From contig NZ_WUMV01000001.1 of assembly GCF_009826895.1 (NCBI RefSeq), forward strand, positions 434,001 to 498,000: DNA of 64,000 nt, read 5' to 3'. The notes beneath the pieces were generated by a model. That model did no database searches. It had not been told where the DNA came from and saw only the letters and a program-made list of their open reading frames with translations. The stretch is from Stappia sediminis. GTDB taxonomy: Bacteria; Pseudomonadota; Alphaproteobacteria; Rhizobiales; Stappiaceae. Positions 48,103 through 56,251 of this stretch are shown here, piece after piece (position 1 is the stretch's first letter; every line of letters begins with the position of its first letter). Position numbers and translations under genes: made by a program.

Positions 48103-48477
48103 TTACGCGCCGCGCAACCCCTGTGCGATGTTGCGATTGATCGAAACGAGTGTCCTGGCACGCTCCGGCTTGGGCTCGATCATCAGCTCTACGGTATGAC
48201 GGAGGATGAACGCGCCAAGCGCCCCCAGGTTGTCCTTCACGTCCTTTGGCAGCGGATTGTCTTCGCCCGTTGCGGAAGTCGACAGGATCGTCCAGAGGCG
48301 GCGATTGTAGGTCAGCGCATCGCGAAAGCTGCCGGTATCCGGATTTTCCTGATCCCAGTCGTCCATCGCCGTCTGGATCATCGCGGCTGCCCTCATCAGG
48401 AGCTGTGCCTCGAGCTCCCGCGGATTAACTGTGGTCTGGCTGGTCTTCTGATAAGCCGAGGCTGCAAGATTTTGCAT
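48103..48477 (-). CDS. flaF: Flagellar biosynthesis regulator FlaF
   Basis: 124-residue alphaproteobacterial FlaF, required for flagellin synthesis or secretion and acting opposite FlbT. Family landmarks are 'AASAYQKTSQTTVNPRELEAQLL', 'ALTYNRRLWTIL' and 'NLGALGAFILRHT'. Its start lies 53 nt inside the 3' end of flbT in a different frame, so translation is coupled. A terminator follows. Confidence 0.93.
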   Translation of the reverse strand: MQNLAASAYQKTSQTTVNPRELEAQLLMRAAAMIQTAMDDWDQENPDTGSFRDALTYNRRLWTILSTSATGEDNPLPKDVKDNLGALGAFILRHTVELMIEPKPERARTLVSINRNIAQGLRGA

Positions 48478-48853
48478 GCTCGATCAGCTCCTGTTCGTAT
48501 TTGACGAGATCCCTGGCGCGCTTCAACGCATGGTAGAGCGAGCCGGTTAAAATTTGCTGATTTATAGCATCCACATACGAGGCGGCACTTGGCGCCGCGT
48601 CGAGGAAATCACGGACGAGAGCGAAATAGATCTCTTTGTGGGCTAGGATATCCTTGTTGAGGTACATGAGCTGGACGGCAAGGTAGATCCGTCGCGCCGG
48701 CGTGGTCGCGGTATCGGCTGTGACGATGTCCTTCTCGCGAAGGATCGGTTCCTCACCCTCGATAAAAAAGGACGCCCGGTGATCGCCGTTCCGGATCACC
48801 GTGGAACCGATTACGATCCGCTCCTGCGGCTTAAGTTCGATCTTCAATGCCAT
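48425..48853 (-). CDS. flbT: Flagellin mRNA regulator FlbT
   Basis: 142-residue FlbT, an RNA-binding post-transcriptional regulator that destabilises flagellin mRNA in Caulobacter when the hook is unfinished. Typical segments: 'LKPQERIVIGSTVIRNGDHRASFFIEG' region, 'PILREKDI' and 'ARRIYLAVQLMYL'. The C-terminal 17 codons overlap flaF. It lies downstream of two flagellin genes on the same strand but is separated from them by a terminator, so it probably has its own promoter. Confidence 0.94.
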   Translation of the reverse strand: MALKIELKPQERIVIGSTVIRNGDHRASFFIEGEEPILREKDIVTADTATTPARRIYLAVQLMYLNKDILAHKEIYFALVRDFLDAAPSAASYVDAINQQILTGSLYHALKRARDLVKYEQELIEHAKSCSLGLSEDQPDHS

Positions 48854-48873
48854 GCATTGTTTCTATCATTTTA

Positions 48874-48902
48874 TGTATAAAAGTCAATTTACTATAGTGA
48901 AA
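48874..48902 (-). promoter_or_regulatory. Possible promoter for flbT-flaF
   Basis: On the minus strand TTTCAC, a 17-nt spacer and TATACA precede flbT, just after the flagellin terminator. The region is A/T-rich, so the match is only moderate evidence. Confidence 0.35.
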
Positions 48903-48934
48903 AAATAAAGGCGGCAGAAAATTCCGCCGCCTTT
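48900..48934 (-). terminator. Terminator after the first flagellin gene (minus strand)
   Basis: AAAGGCGGC / GCCGCCTTT stem (48907-48915 with 48926-48934), followed on the minus strand by ATTTTTTC. Confidence 0.85.
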
Positions 48935-48977
48935 GTGTTTTTTCTTAGTATTCGGCAAATATTGCCGATTGCATAGA

Positions 48978-50360
48978 TTAGAACAGTCGGAGGACCGCCT
49001 GATCCGCCTGCGAGGATAGCGACAGAGCCGTTGTGGAGAGCTGCTGCCTTGTCTGCAGGGCGAGAAGGTTCGCACCTTCCTCGTTGGTATCGGCAAGGAC
49101 AAGGTTATCCGCACCGATCTGCAACGTATTGACCAGATCCTTGGTGAAGTCCTGCCGGATGTTCACCGTGGTCAACTGGGAACCGAACTGCGATCCGGCT
49201 GTTCGTAGCGCCGTCAAGGCGTCGGCAAGCTGGTTGAGCTTGTCTTCCGCCTCATCATCGCCAAGGGTCGACGCCTGGGTCAGGCTCAGGCCGAAGGATG
49301 TCAGATCCTGCCCCGCAATTGTCAGCTCCGAGCGGCCTTCATCACGACGTTCGTTGAACGCAACCTTAAGTTCGGAATCTTCCGAATTGATGAGGTTGAC
49401 GCCGTTGAAGCTAGCGTCGGCGGCGAGCTCGTCGATCTGGGTCAGAATGTCGTTGAACTGATCGGCGAGATCGGCGTTGTCGGCTTCTCCGGCAGCTGCA
49501 TAGGCCGTCAGACTGAGGGTGTCGAATACGTCGCCGGTGACGCCCGGGGTAAACGAGCTGTCGATACCGCCCGGGTCGGTGGGATCGTTGCTCGTGCCCG
49601 CATCGGGGCCGTCGACGCCGTCAACATCGTAATTTGAACCGAATCCGAGCTTTGCGAAGGCGCTGGCCGGGTCGCTCTGGGTGGTGATGTCACCCGAAGC
49701 ACTGGGGGCGGGGCCGCTATCCGAACTGATCGTCAGGTTGAGTTCGTCGACGCCCTTGCCGGAGACCTCCAGACGGCCGTCGGAGGTGACGTCCGCCTTG
49801 GCGGCGCCCGAATTATTGATCTTGTCTACCAGGTCCTGAACCTTGGTGCCGTCGGTACCAACGGTGAAGGTTACGGTCGACGAAATGCCTGTCGAATTGT
49901 CGGTGGTCGTCAGTTCGATCGTGTCGCCGGCGCCGAAGCCAACGCCGGACACCAGGTCCGTGGCCAGAGCGCGTTCGCGCGCGGTCGGTTCGGTCTGGCC
50001 GCTGGAGTCGATACCGGCATTGCCCCGGATCAGGGTTTCCGTATCAGCATCCGTATTGGCCTGCTGGGCCTGACGGACCGTCGACTGGGCGCTTTCGACC
50101 AGCTTGGTGATCGCGGAGATACCGTTATCGGCGGCTTCCAGCGTCTGGATCGCGTTGCCGATGCCGTCGAGAAGGTTGGTCAGGTCACTGGCTCGCGACT
50201 GAAGGCCTTGCGAGGTGAAGAAGTTGGTCGGGTTGTCGAGGGCGGAGTTCACCTTCTTGCCGGTGGCAAGACGGTTCTGGGTTTCACCCAGAAGCTCGGC
50301 CGTGTTCTGAAGGGAAAGAAGGTTCTGGCGCACGCCAGCGGAGAGAGTAATGTCGGACAT
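48978..50360 (-). CDS. Flagellin (copy 1)
   Basis: 460-residue filament protein. D0/D1 ends: 'LSAGVRQNLLSLQNTAELL' and 'ANLLALQTRQQLSTTALSLSSQADQAVLRLF'. The central region (about 133-325) is Ser/Thr/Asp-rich, a typical surface-exposed domain. It is identical in residues 133-325 to the second flagellin, although the two differ at many positions in the N- and C-terminal thirds. No other flagellin-type gene was found. The gene has its own terminator and lies 206 bp downstream of copy 2. Confidence 0.95.
   Translation of the reverse strand: MSDITLSAGVRQNLLSLQNTAELLGETQNRLATGKKVNSALDNPTNFFTSQGLQSRASDLTNLLDGIGNAIQTLEAADNGISAITKLVESAQSTVRQAQQANTDADTETLIRGNAGIDSSGQTEPTARERALATDLVSGVGFGAGDTIELTTTDNSTGISSTVTFTVGTDGTKVQDLVDKINNSGAAKADVTSDGRLEVSGKGVDELNLTISSDSGPAPSASGDITTQSDPASAFAKLGFGSNYDVDGVDGPDAGTSNDPTDPGGIDSSFTPGVTGDVFDTLSLTAYAAAGEADNADLADQFNDILTQIDELAADASFNGVNLINSEDSELKVAFNERRDEGRSELTIAGQDLTSFGLSLTQASTLGDDEAEDKLNQLADALTALRTAGSQFGSQLTTVNIRQDFTKDLVNTLQIGADNLVLADTNEEGANLLALQTRQQLSTTALSLSSQADQAVLRLF
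49428..49951. repeat. Near-identical DNA block shared by the two flagellins (copy 1)
   Basis: About 524 bp that match 51017-51540 with no difference seen by eye, while the flanking coding DNA differs every few codons. Confidence 0.85.
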
Positions 50361-50512
50361 TTCCGATCCTTTCTAGGATGTTCCATTGTGACCGTCTCCT
50401 TCTGAGACGTGAGGACAGGATCGGTTGTGAAGCCTAATTTAAGGTTAACGAGTTCTTGTATCCGGACATCAGAACTAATTGATATGTTAAGGGAAAATTA
50501 CGTTGCGGAAAC

Positions 50513-50542
50513 AAAAAAGGGCGGCAATTGCTCGCCGCCCTT
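50513..50542 (-). terminator. Terminator after the second flagellin gene (minus strand)
   Basis: GGGCGGC pairs with GCCGCCC around a 7-nt loop, followed on the minus strand by TTTTTT. Confidence 0.9.
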
Positions 50543-50566
50543 GTGTCAAATTTTCTGTCTGCTGGA

Positions 50567-51949
50567 TTAAAGCAGCCGGAGAACCGCCTGATCGGCCTGA
50601 GACGCGAGAGACAGCGCCGTTGTCGACAAGGACTGCCTTGTCTGCAGAGCCAGAAGGTTGGCTCCTTCCTCGTTGGTATCGGCGAGGACAAGGTTATCCG
50701 CACCGGACTGCAGCGTGTTGATCAGGTCCTTTGTGAAATCCTCCCGAATGTTCACCGTGGTGAGCTGTGAACCGAACCGCGAGCTTGCGGAACGAAGAGA
50801 CGAAAGCGCATCAGACAATTGCGCGAGCTTGTCTTCCGCATCCTCCGCGCCAAGACTAGACGCCTGCGACAAACTCAACCCTGTGGATGTCAGGTCGACA
50901 CCGGCCAATGTGAGTTCAGAAGCGCCATCATCCCGACGTTCGTTGAACGCGACGGTGAGTTCGGAATCGCTGGAGTTGATGAGGTTGACGCCGTTGAAGC
51001 TAGCGTCAGCGGCAAGTTCGTCGATCTGGGTCAGAATGTCGTTGAACTGATCGGCGAGATCGGCGTTGTCGGCTTCTCCGGCAGCTGCATAGGCCGTCAG
51101 ACTGAGGGTGTCGAATACGTCGCCGGTGACGCCCGGGGTAAACGAGCTGTCGATACCGCCCGGGTCGGTGGGATCGTTGCTCGTGCCCGCATCGGGGCCG
51201 TCGACGCCGTCAACATCGTAATTTGAACCGAATCCGAGCTTTGCGAAGGCGCTGGCCGGGTCGCTCTGGGTGGTGATGTCACCCGAAGCACTGGGGGCGG
51301 GGCCGCTATCCGAACTGATCGTCAGGTTGAGTTCGTCGACGCCCTTGCCGGAGACCTCCAGACGGCCGTCGGAGGTGACGTCCGCCTTGGCGGCGCCCGA
51401 ATTATTGATCTTGTCTACCAGGTCCTGAACCTTGGTGCCGTCGGTACCAACGGTGAAGGTTACGGTCGACGAAATGCCTGTCGAATTGTCGGTGGTCGTC
51501 AGTTCGATCGTGTCGCCGGCGCCGAAGCCAACGCCGGACACAAGGTCCGTGTTCAGAGCGCGTTCGCGCGCGGTCGGTTCGGTCTGGCCGCTGGAGTCGA
51601 TGCCGGCATTGCCCCGGATAAGGGTTTCCGTCTCAGCATCCGTATTGGCCTGCTGGGCCTGACGCACCGTCGACTGGGCGCTTTCGACCAGCTTGGTGAT
51701 CGCGTTGATGCCCTTGTCGGCGGCTTCCAGCGTCTGGATCGCATTGCCGATGCCATCCAGCAAGCCGTTCAAGTCATTGCTGCGCGACTGCAGCGATTGC
51801 GAGGTGAAAAAGTTGGTCGGGTTGTCGAGGGCCGAGTTCACCTTCTTGCCGGTGGCAAGCTTGTTCTGGGTTGAACCGAGGAGATCGGCCGTGTTCTGAA
51901 GGGAAAGGAGATTCTGGCGCACGCCAGCGGAAAGTGTAATTCCTGACAT
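50567..51949 (-). CDS. Flagellin (copy 2)
   Basis: 460 residues, same length as copy 1. Differences cluster in residues 3-132 (for example SGITL, STQNKL, NDLNGLL) and 326-460 (SSDSELTV, DDGASELTLAGVDL, AEDAEDKLAQLSDALSSL), leaving the centre identical. The ends needed for filament packing have thus diverged while the exposed centre has not, which suggests recent gene conversion. A perfect dyad (52086-52108) lies upstream. No sigma-28- or sigma-54-like promoter was found for either flagellin. Confidence 0.95.
   Translation of the reverse strand: MSGITLSAGVRQNLLSLQNTADLLGSTQNKLATGKKVNSALDNPTNFFTSQSLQSRSNDLNGLLDGIGNAIQTLEAADKGINAITKLVESAQSTVRQAQQANTDAETETLIRGNAGIDSSGQTEPTARERALNTDLVSGVGFGAGDTIELTTTDNSTGISSTVTFTVGTDGTKVQDLVDKINNSGAAKADVTSDGRLEVSGKGVDELNLTISSDSGPAPSASGDITTQSDPASAFAKLGFGSNYDVDGVDGPDAGTSNDPTDPGGIDSSFTPGVTGDVFDTLSLTAYAAAGEADNADLADQFNDILTQIDELAADASFNGVNLINSSDSELTVAFNERRDDGASELTLAGVDLTSTGLSLSQASSLGAEDAEDKLAQLSDALSSLRSASSRFGSQLTTVNIREDFTKDLINTLQSGADNLVLADTNEEGANLLALQTRQSLSTTALSLASQADQAVLRLL
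51017..51540. repeat. Near-identical DNA block shared by the two flagellins (copy 2)
   Basis: Partner of 49428-49951, in direct orientation 1589 bp apart. Recombination between them would delete one gene and leave a hybrid. Confidence 0.85.
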
Positions 51950-52085
51950 AATATTACCATCCTGGTTTTGTCTGCAGCAACGAATTCGCGTTGCAATTCA
52001 GCAAACTAGAAGTGGTCAGGAAATGACTTGTAAAAATACTTGGTTAACATCAATAAAGGTAAACAAAGAGTATCTCGTGCAAAGG

Positions 52086-52108
52086 ATTAATTACGCAACG
52101 TAATTAAT
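52086..52108. promoter_or_regulatory. Perfect 10-bp dyad upstream of flagellin copy 2
   Basis: ATTAATTACG and CGTAATTAAT are separated by CAA. It lies about 140 bp before the flagellin start (minus strand) and 190 bp before the broken synthase gene (plus strand). The dyad is A/T-rich and without a T-run, so an operator is more likely than a terminator. The protein that binds it is unknown. Confidence 0.5.
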
Positions 52109-52300
52109 ATTGAGTTGGGCTGATCAGGGGAAAAAAGGAAAAGCACTCGCCGAATCGCTTGCAATCCTTAAAGACTGTAAATGTCGTATCAGGTCTTTGG
52201 CTCCCAGGGACAATCTGCGCCCCGATTGTACATAGAATTCGATTGTGGGATGAGATTATATCAGCCCCGCGACCAAGGTCGCAGGATAACGGAAGAATCC

Positions 52301-52454
52301 ATGACGCTTTTCAATTCAGGGCGTTGTTCGATCATCGCGGAGATTGGATTCAATCATAATGACAGTCTCGACCTTGCCCTTGAGATGATCCGGGCGGCTC
52401 GTCAGATCGGCTGAGATACTGTCAAATCACGATCTGTCGCGATGGTCCTTTTTC
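52301..52454 (+). pseudogene. Remnant of an N-acetylneuraminate/pseudaminate synthase gene (NeuB/PseI-like)
   Basis: An ATG with GGAAGA upstream opens 'CSIIAEIGFNHNDSLDLALEMIRAARQIG', the characteristic N-terminus of NeuB/PseI sugar-acid synthases, then hits TGA at 52412. In the same frame the match continues one codon later ('DTVK'), as if an Ala codon had become a stop. Beyond about 52430 the resemblance is lost; no other part of the gene (about 350 codons expected) is present. This is a decayed or truncated gene in low-GC DNA next to a flagellin glycosyltransferase candidate. Confidence 0.7.
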
Positions 52455-52883
52455 TATATGACAAACCGGCCCGCCGGAGAGGGCCTTGGGGCTTAGCGGA
52501 TACATCTCCCGTATGCGGTGCGACGACGCGGTTCCGACTGCAATCGATGCGCAGGCACCAAAAACACGGACTGGAAGACAAGCACAAACGAGCGGCTTCC
52601 ACCTAGAGCGCTTTTGGTGAAAGCGGGACCGCTTTTGTGATAAGAAATTGCTGCAGGATCAATATCTTGAGCATATCCTTGTCGCGAAATCCGATCGCGG
52701 ATTTGCGGGATATGCCCCGGCAACGGGATGCCCCATTGAGGACATCCGCGACTATACCCACTCGGGCCGAATTCAAGGAAAGTCCGGGAAAGAAACTTCC
52801 AATCGTTGGCGGACAGCCTCCCGTTGTCTGTTGGATACACAGAGTATTCCTATAACCGAAGCATTAATAGAGAGTACATGAAT
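52455..52883 (+). other. Gene-free, probably decayed DNA
   Basis: About 430 bp with only short frames on either strand and no family resemblance, for example a 77-codon plus-strand frame from 52648 with 'SDRGFAGYAPATGCP'. It probably represents debris of the same locus as the truncated synthase gene. Confidence 0.45.
52600..52660. repeat. Possible palindromic intergenic element remnant
   Basis: CTAGAGCGCTTTT followed by GTGAAAGCGGGACCGCTTT forms nested GCGCTTT/AAAGCG pairings, in the style of the short palindromic elements found between genes in rhizobial genomes. Only one copy is in the window, so the repeat nature cannot be shown here. Confidence 0.35.
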
Positions 52884-54689
52884 TCACATACTCAATAATT
52901 TTCCATGAAGTTTTGTAGCTAATGTAGAAAAGCTTTCGTCATGATCAACCAGGTAATAAGTTGTATTACTATACCAAATACGGTTCTCCTCTCCAAGCAG
53001 AGCATAGGACGGTCGTCCAAATTCCCATGTAGGTACACCCAGCGAGCCGGCAAGATCCGCAACCGCGCCACTCGACGTGATGACCAGATCCAAGCGAGAA
53101 ATAAGCGCAGCGACCGTGGCAAGATCATTAAAATGATCTATATCGTCAAAATCGTATAAGTTATTCACCCCCAGCGAGCGTACTCTTTCGATTTCCGGCG
53201 CCCGATCATTCGTATACTGCAGGCTAACAAAATCGCAGTTATCCAATCGCAATATATCCAGGAAATCCTCGAGTCTTGCAGAGTTGATTTTGCGGGAACC
53301 CTTCGTATTTGAGCTGCGCCAGGCTATCCCGATTTTTTTTCGGGAGCCATTCAATGGCATACGCTTTTTTATTTTCAGTACAATGGAATCATCGGGCATT
53401 AGATGATGTTTATTTTTTGGAAAATCAGACTTATTCTTCCTGAAATACATTGGGAGGCTGCCAACAGGCAGCTCGTAATCATACATCTGGCCTTGACCAA
53501 GCAACGCCCGTTGTAATTCTAGATTTTGTGATGTGAATTTTATATTTGGAAAGTTGTGAGACAGCAGTGGTATGAGTTTTTCTCGGCATAATACGGTGAT
53601 GTTGCCAGCTATTTCGCTTAATTCATTGAAAATCGAGGAAAAAGTGATGGTGTCACCAACCCCCTGATCCTCCCAGAGTAATATGTTTTTTCCGGTTAAG
53701 TCTTCTCCTTGCCAGCGTGGATACCTGAATTTTCTTTCAGCGACACCGGTGCCTGGAACGTTGAAGCGAAGCTCGGTCAGCTTCCAACCGGCCTCCAGAT
53801 TGCCGAGGGCTAGTTGGACATATCCCATCGTCAGGGATATCTCTTCCGAATGCGGAAATGCCTTCAACAGGCGAGTAAGTATTTTTTCAGCTTCATCATA
53901 TTTGCCAAGGCGGTAAAGGGTTTTTGCTTTTCCATAGTGTAAAAAATGCGCTTCTGGATATTGCTCCAGCGCGCTGTTTAGAAGATCGAGTGAGCTATGA
54001 AATTGACCGTCCGACAACATCGAACTGGACAATTTGCTCATCGTTAATGCGGTGTCCTTACCGTCAAAATACGGCAATTGGTGGAGAAGAAAATCTGTTG
54101 CCTCTTTATTTAAGTCCTGCTTGGATAAGATATCGACGATAAGGAACGTCGCTTCAAGATGATCGGGTTTTTGAGATAATATATATTCACAAAGCTTCTG
54201 CGCTTCCTCGATTTGCTTCGCCTCATGCAAGGCTTCGGCAAAATTATGCATTATATCGAAATCATCTGGATTTGCGCGAACCGCTTCCTGATAAGTCTTG
54301 AGTGAATCGACTATATTTCCAACTGATTTGAGGCTGTTGGCGTATCTCTTCAATAGAACGGGATTGCCCGGGTTCTTTTCGAGGCCTGCTTTGCACCAAT
54401 TCGCGACGGCTTCCTGATCATTCAGTTCGGCGAATGCGTCTGCGAGGTTTGCATAAACAAATTTATCCTCGTAGCCGTTATTTACAGCATTCTCAAAGCA
54501 ATCTATTGCTGTGTGGGTGAAATCCTCTTTGAGATAACAGAGCCCAAGAAAGTTATAGGCAGCGCCGTTGCCAGGCTCCTTACGTATTATTTCTTGGTAT
54601 ATTTCCGAAGCTTCATCGATCTTGCCAGATTTTTGAAGAAGAACGGCTTTTTTGAATAATTTTAGATTGGCCGGTGATGAAGAGAGCAT
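52884..54689 (-). CDS. TPR-glycosyltransferase, FlmG-like candidate for flagellin glycosylation
   Basis: 601 residues from the ATG at 54689; a TTG at 54716 is an alternative. Residues about 1-290 are tetratricopeptide repeats ('DEASEIYQEIIRKEPGNGAAYNFLGLCY' and successors). The C-terminal half is a GT-B-like domain ('ILLWEDQGVGDTITF', 'KIGIAWRSSNTKGS', 'VITSSGAVADLAGSLGVPTW'). This order matches FlmG of Caulobacter, which binds flagellin by its TPRs and adds pseudaminic acid. GC content is far lower than its neighbours, indicating transfer. The location between flagellins and flgI, beside a broken nonulosonate synthase, supports a flagellin substrate by inference. Confidence 0.8.
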   Translation of the reverse strand: MLSSSPANLKLFKKAVLLQKSGKIDEASEIYQEIIRKEPGNGAAYNFLGLCYLKEDFTHTAIDCFENAVNNGYEDKFVYANLADAFAELNDQEAVANWCKAGLEKNPGNPVLLKRYANSLKSVGNIVDSLKTYQEAVRANPDDFDIMHNFAEALHEAKQIEEAQKLCEYILSQKPDHLEATFLIVDILSKQDLNKEATDFLLHQLPYFDGKDTALTMSKLSSSMLSDGQFHSSLDLLNSALEQYPEAHFLHYGKAKTLYRLGKYDEAEKILTRLLKAFPHSEEISLTMGYVQLALGNLEAGWKLTELRFNVPGTGVAERKFRYPRWQGEDLTGKNILLWEDQGVGDTITFSSIFNELSEIAGNITVLCREKLIPLLSHNFPNIKFTSQNLELQRALLGQGQMYDYELPVGSLPMYFRKNKSDFPKNKHHLMPDDSIVLKIKKRMPLNGSRKKIGIAWRSSNTKGSRKINSARLEDFLDILRLDNCDFVSLQYTNDRAPEIERVRSLGVNNLYDFDDIDHFNDLATVAALISRLDLVITSSGAVADLAGSLGVPTWEFGRPSYALLGEENRIWYSNTTYYLVDHDESFSTLATKLHGKLLSM

Positions 54690-54803
54690 TCCATTGAATC
54701 CATATCTAGTCAGCAAATGGATTTATAACTGATTCGATATGGCGAAGAGGGGGGCAAACACCGGATTGTGTATATGTCGCGCGGTAGTGGGCCGCACTGT
54801 TCG

Positions 54804-55190
54804 TCAGACAATCTTGTTCAAGCCGAGCCCTGATAGATCGACGTTGGAAGATGTGGCCAAAGCACGCCGAAGATGTAGCAGTGTCTCGCCCCAGCTCTCC
54901 GGGCGGGGATCGTCGGATCGTAGCGCGAAGGTTGCGTAAGCGTGGGCGGGTGACCGGCGGTCATCATCGCTCCCGCCTTCTCCCGGCTCGCCGTCTTCGT
55001 CTTTTCGCGCTCGTCCGTCCGGTCGCTTCGGCTTTGCGTTGTTGGAGGGCTTTTCGGCTCTTTGGCTGGCGGGAACGGCCTGCGAGACGGGAAGGGCAGT
55101 AGCGGATACGGGTGCACTCGGGGCGGCAGGCTCACGCGCGACAGCGGCGGCGAGCTGAAAAAGCGGCGGGCGAGCGGCGCTGAAATCCAT
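54804..55190 (-). CDS. Hypothetical Pro/Ala-rich protein, end of the flgI operon
   Basis: 128 residues from the ATG at 55190, chosen for the AGGAGA 8 nt upstream; the frame extends to 55235. The first two thirds are low-complexity (Ala/Pro, then charged 'GRARKDEDGEPGEGGSDDD'). The C-terminus ('SWGETLLHLRRALATSSNVDLSGLGLNKIV') is more ordered. No domain was recognised. Its position after the FlgN-like gene on the same strand suggests a flagellar accessory role, but it could be spurious. Confidence 0.5.
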   Translation of the reverse strand: MDFSAARPPLFQLAAAVAREPAAPSAPVSATALPVSQAVPASQRAEKPSNNAKPKRPDGRARKDEDGEPGEGGSDDDRRSPAHAYATFALRSDDPRPESWGETLLHLRRALATSSNVDLSGLGLNKIV

Positions 55191-55421
55191 CCTTCCTTCT
55201 CCTGACATGGCGGGCTGCCTTGAAAGGAAGGACATTGGGAAGCGGAAATGACCCGCAGGTTACGGAAACCTTTAGAGTTTTAACGATCCCGGCGATATCT
55301 CCCGTTCTGGGGCGACAGGGCGCCGGCAATGGTTACGCGAGGCTTTCAGTGATCTCAGAAAGCAAGGAGCCGCGGACTTTCGCCCGCGGCCCCTCGATGC
55401 GCTCTAGTGGAACGTTCAGCG

Positions 55422-55919
55422 TCAAAGAGACTGATTGACGGTCAGTCCGTCGATTGGCTTTGGCTTTTCGGGCTTGGAGCCGTTCGGCCCATAGGTCTTC
55501 GCTGAGGATTTGGCGCCTGCGCCCTCGGCCACTTTTCGCAAAAGCCCATCCGCGACTTCCCGCGCCGTCGCGAGGACCGCCAGGTTGATGCGCAGGATCG
55601 GCTGGAATTCGCCATGCTTGAGATGAAGCGCTTCAACAGCGCCCGGCGCCAGATTGCCGAGCGCGACCGAATTATCGCGAACATAGGTCATGCCGCGCAT
55701 ATAGATGCTGATAAGGTCCGCCTTCAGGGGCTGCAACTCGCCGGCCTCGGCAAGCTTGCCTTCGCGCACGAGCGCGGTTTCATGTTCGATCGTACGCAGG
55801 AGTTCCGACATGGCTTCATTGAGCCGGGCGCAGACCGCCTCGGCCGCTTTCCTGTCGGCGATCCTCGCCCCGAAAAACTCGGGCGCGCGCTCGGCGATCG
55901 ACTTGTAGGACAGGCTCAT
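55422..55919 (-). CDS. flgN: FlgN-like flagellar export chaperone
   Basis: 165 residues, mostly helical in the first 135: 'AVCARLNEAMSELLRTIEHETALVREGKLAEAGELQPLKADL' region and a second long helix, as in FlgN chaperones for FlgK/FlgL. The C-terminus is a Lys/Pro/Ser-rich tail. It begins 2 bp after the flgJ stop, so it is in the flgI-flgJ operon, a usual place for alphaproteobacterial FlgN-like genes. Family assignment is by general pattern. Confidence 0.65.
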   Translation of the reverse strand: MSLSYKSIAERAPEFFGARIADRKAAEAVCARLNEAMSELLRTIEHETALVREGKLAEAGELQPLKADLISIYMRGMTYVRDNSVALGNLAPGAVEALHLKHGEFQPILRINLAVLATAREVADGLLRKVAEGAGAKSSAKTYGPNGSKPEKPKPIDGLTVNQSL

Positions 55920-55921
55920 GA

Positions 55922-56251
55922 TCAGTTGGTCTCCTGCAGTGCGATGAGTTCACGTTTCACGGAATCGGCAATGCCGATGCCGCCGGATTGAGCGATCGTC
56001 TTGGAGTATTCCTCGACCAGCATGCCGCGCCAGGCTTCAGAGCCGGTGCCGTTGCCCCAGGCGCCGCCTTCTTCAAGGCCCGTGAACATGGATTCGAGCA
56101 TGGTGTTGAGGAATACCGCCTCAAATTCCCGCGCAGCTTCGTCGATGCTTTTCGTGCCGTTGGCGGTGAAGGCCGACGTGCGCAGACCCTCGAAGGGCGA
56201 ATTTTGCTGAGCGCCCGCAAGCGCGTTCGAAAGCTGAAGGTCGCTCATCAA
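55922..56251 (-). CDS. flgJ: Rod-binding protein, FlgJ N-terminal-domain type
   Basis: 109 residues containing only the rod-binding domain of FlgJ ('EAAREFEAVFLNTMLESMF', 'WRGMLVEEYSKTIAQSGGIGIADSV'). The peptidoglycan-hydrolase half of enteric FlgJ is absent, as usual in alphaproteobacteria. Its start overlaps the flgI stop (ATGA). Confidence 0.9.
   Translation of the reverse strand: MMSDLQLSNALAGAQQNSPFEGLRTSAFTANGTKSIDEAAREFEAVFLNTMLESMFTGLEEGGAWGNGTGSEAWRGMLVEEYSKTIAQSGGIGIADSVKRELIALQETN

Noticed and set aside
52493-52881. Possible transposase or insertion-sequence remnant beside the synthase fragment
   Set aside because: No DDE/DEDD motif, terminal inverted repeats or target-site duplication could be identified; frames are short on both strands.
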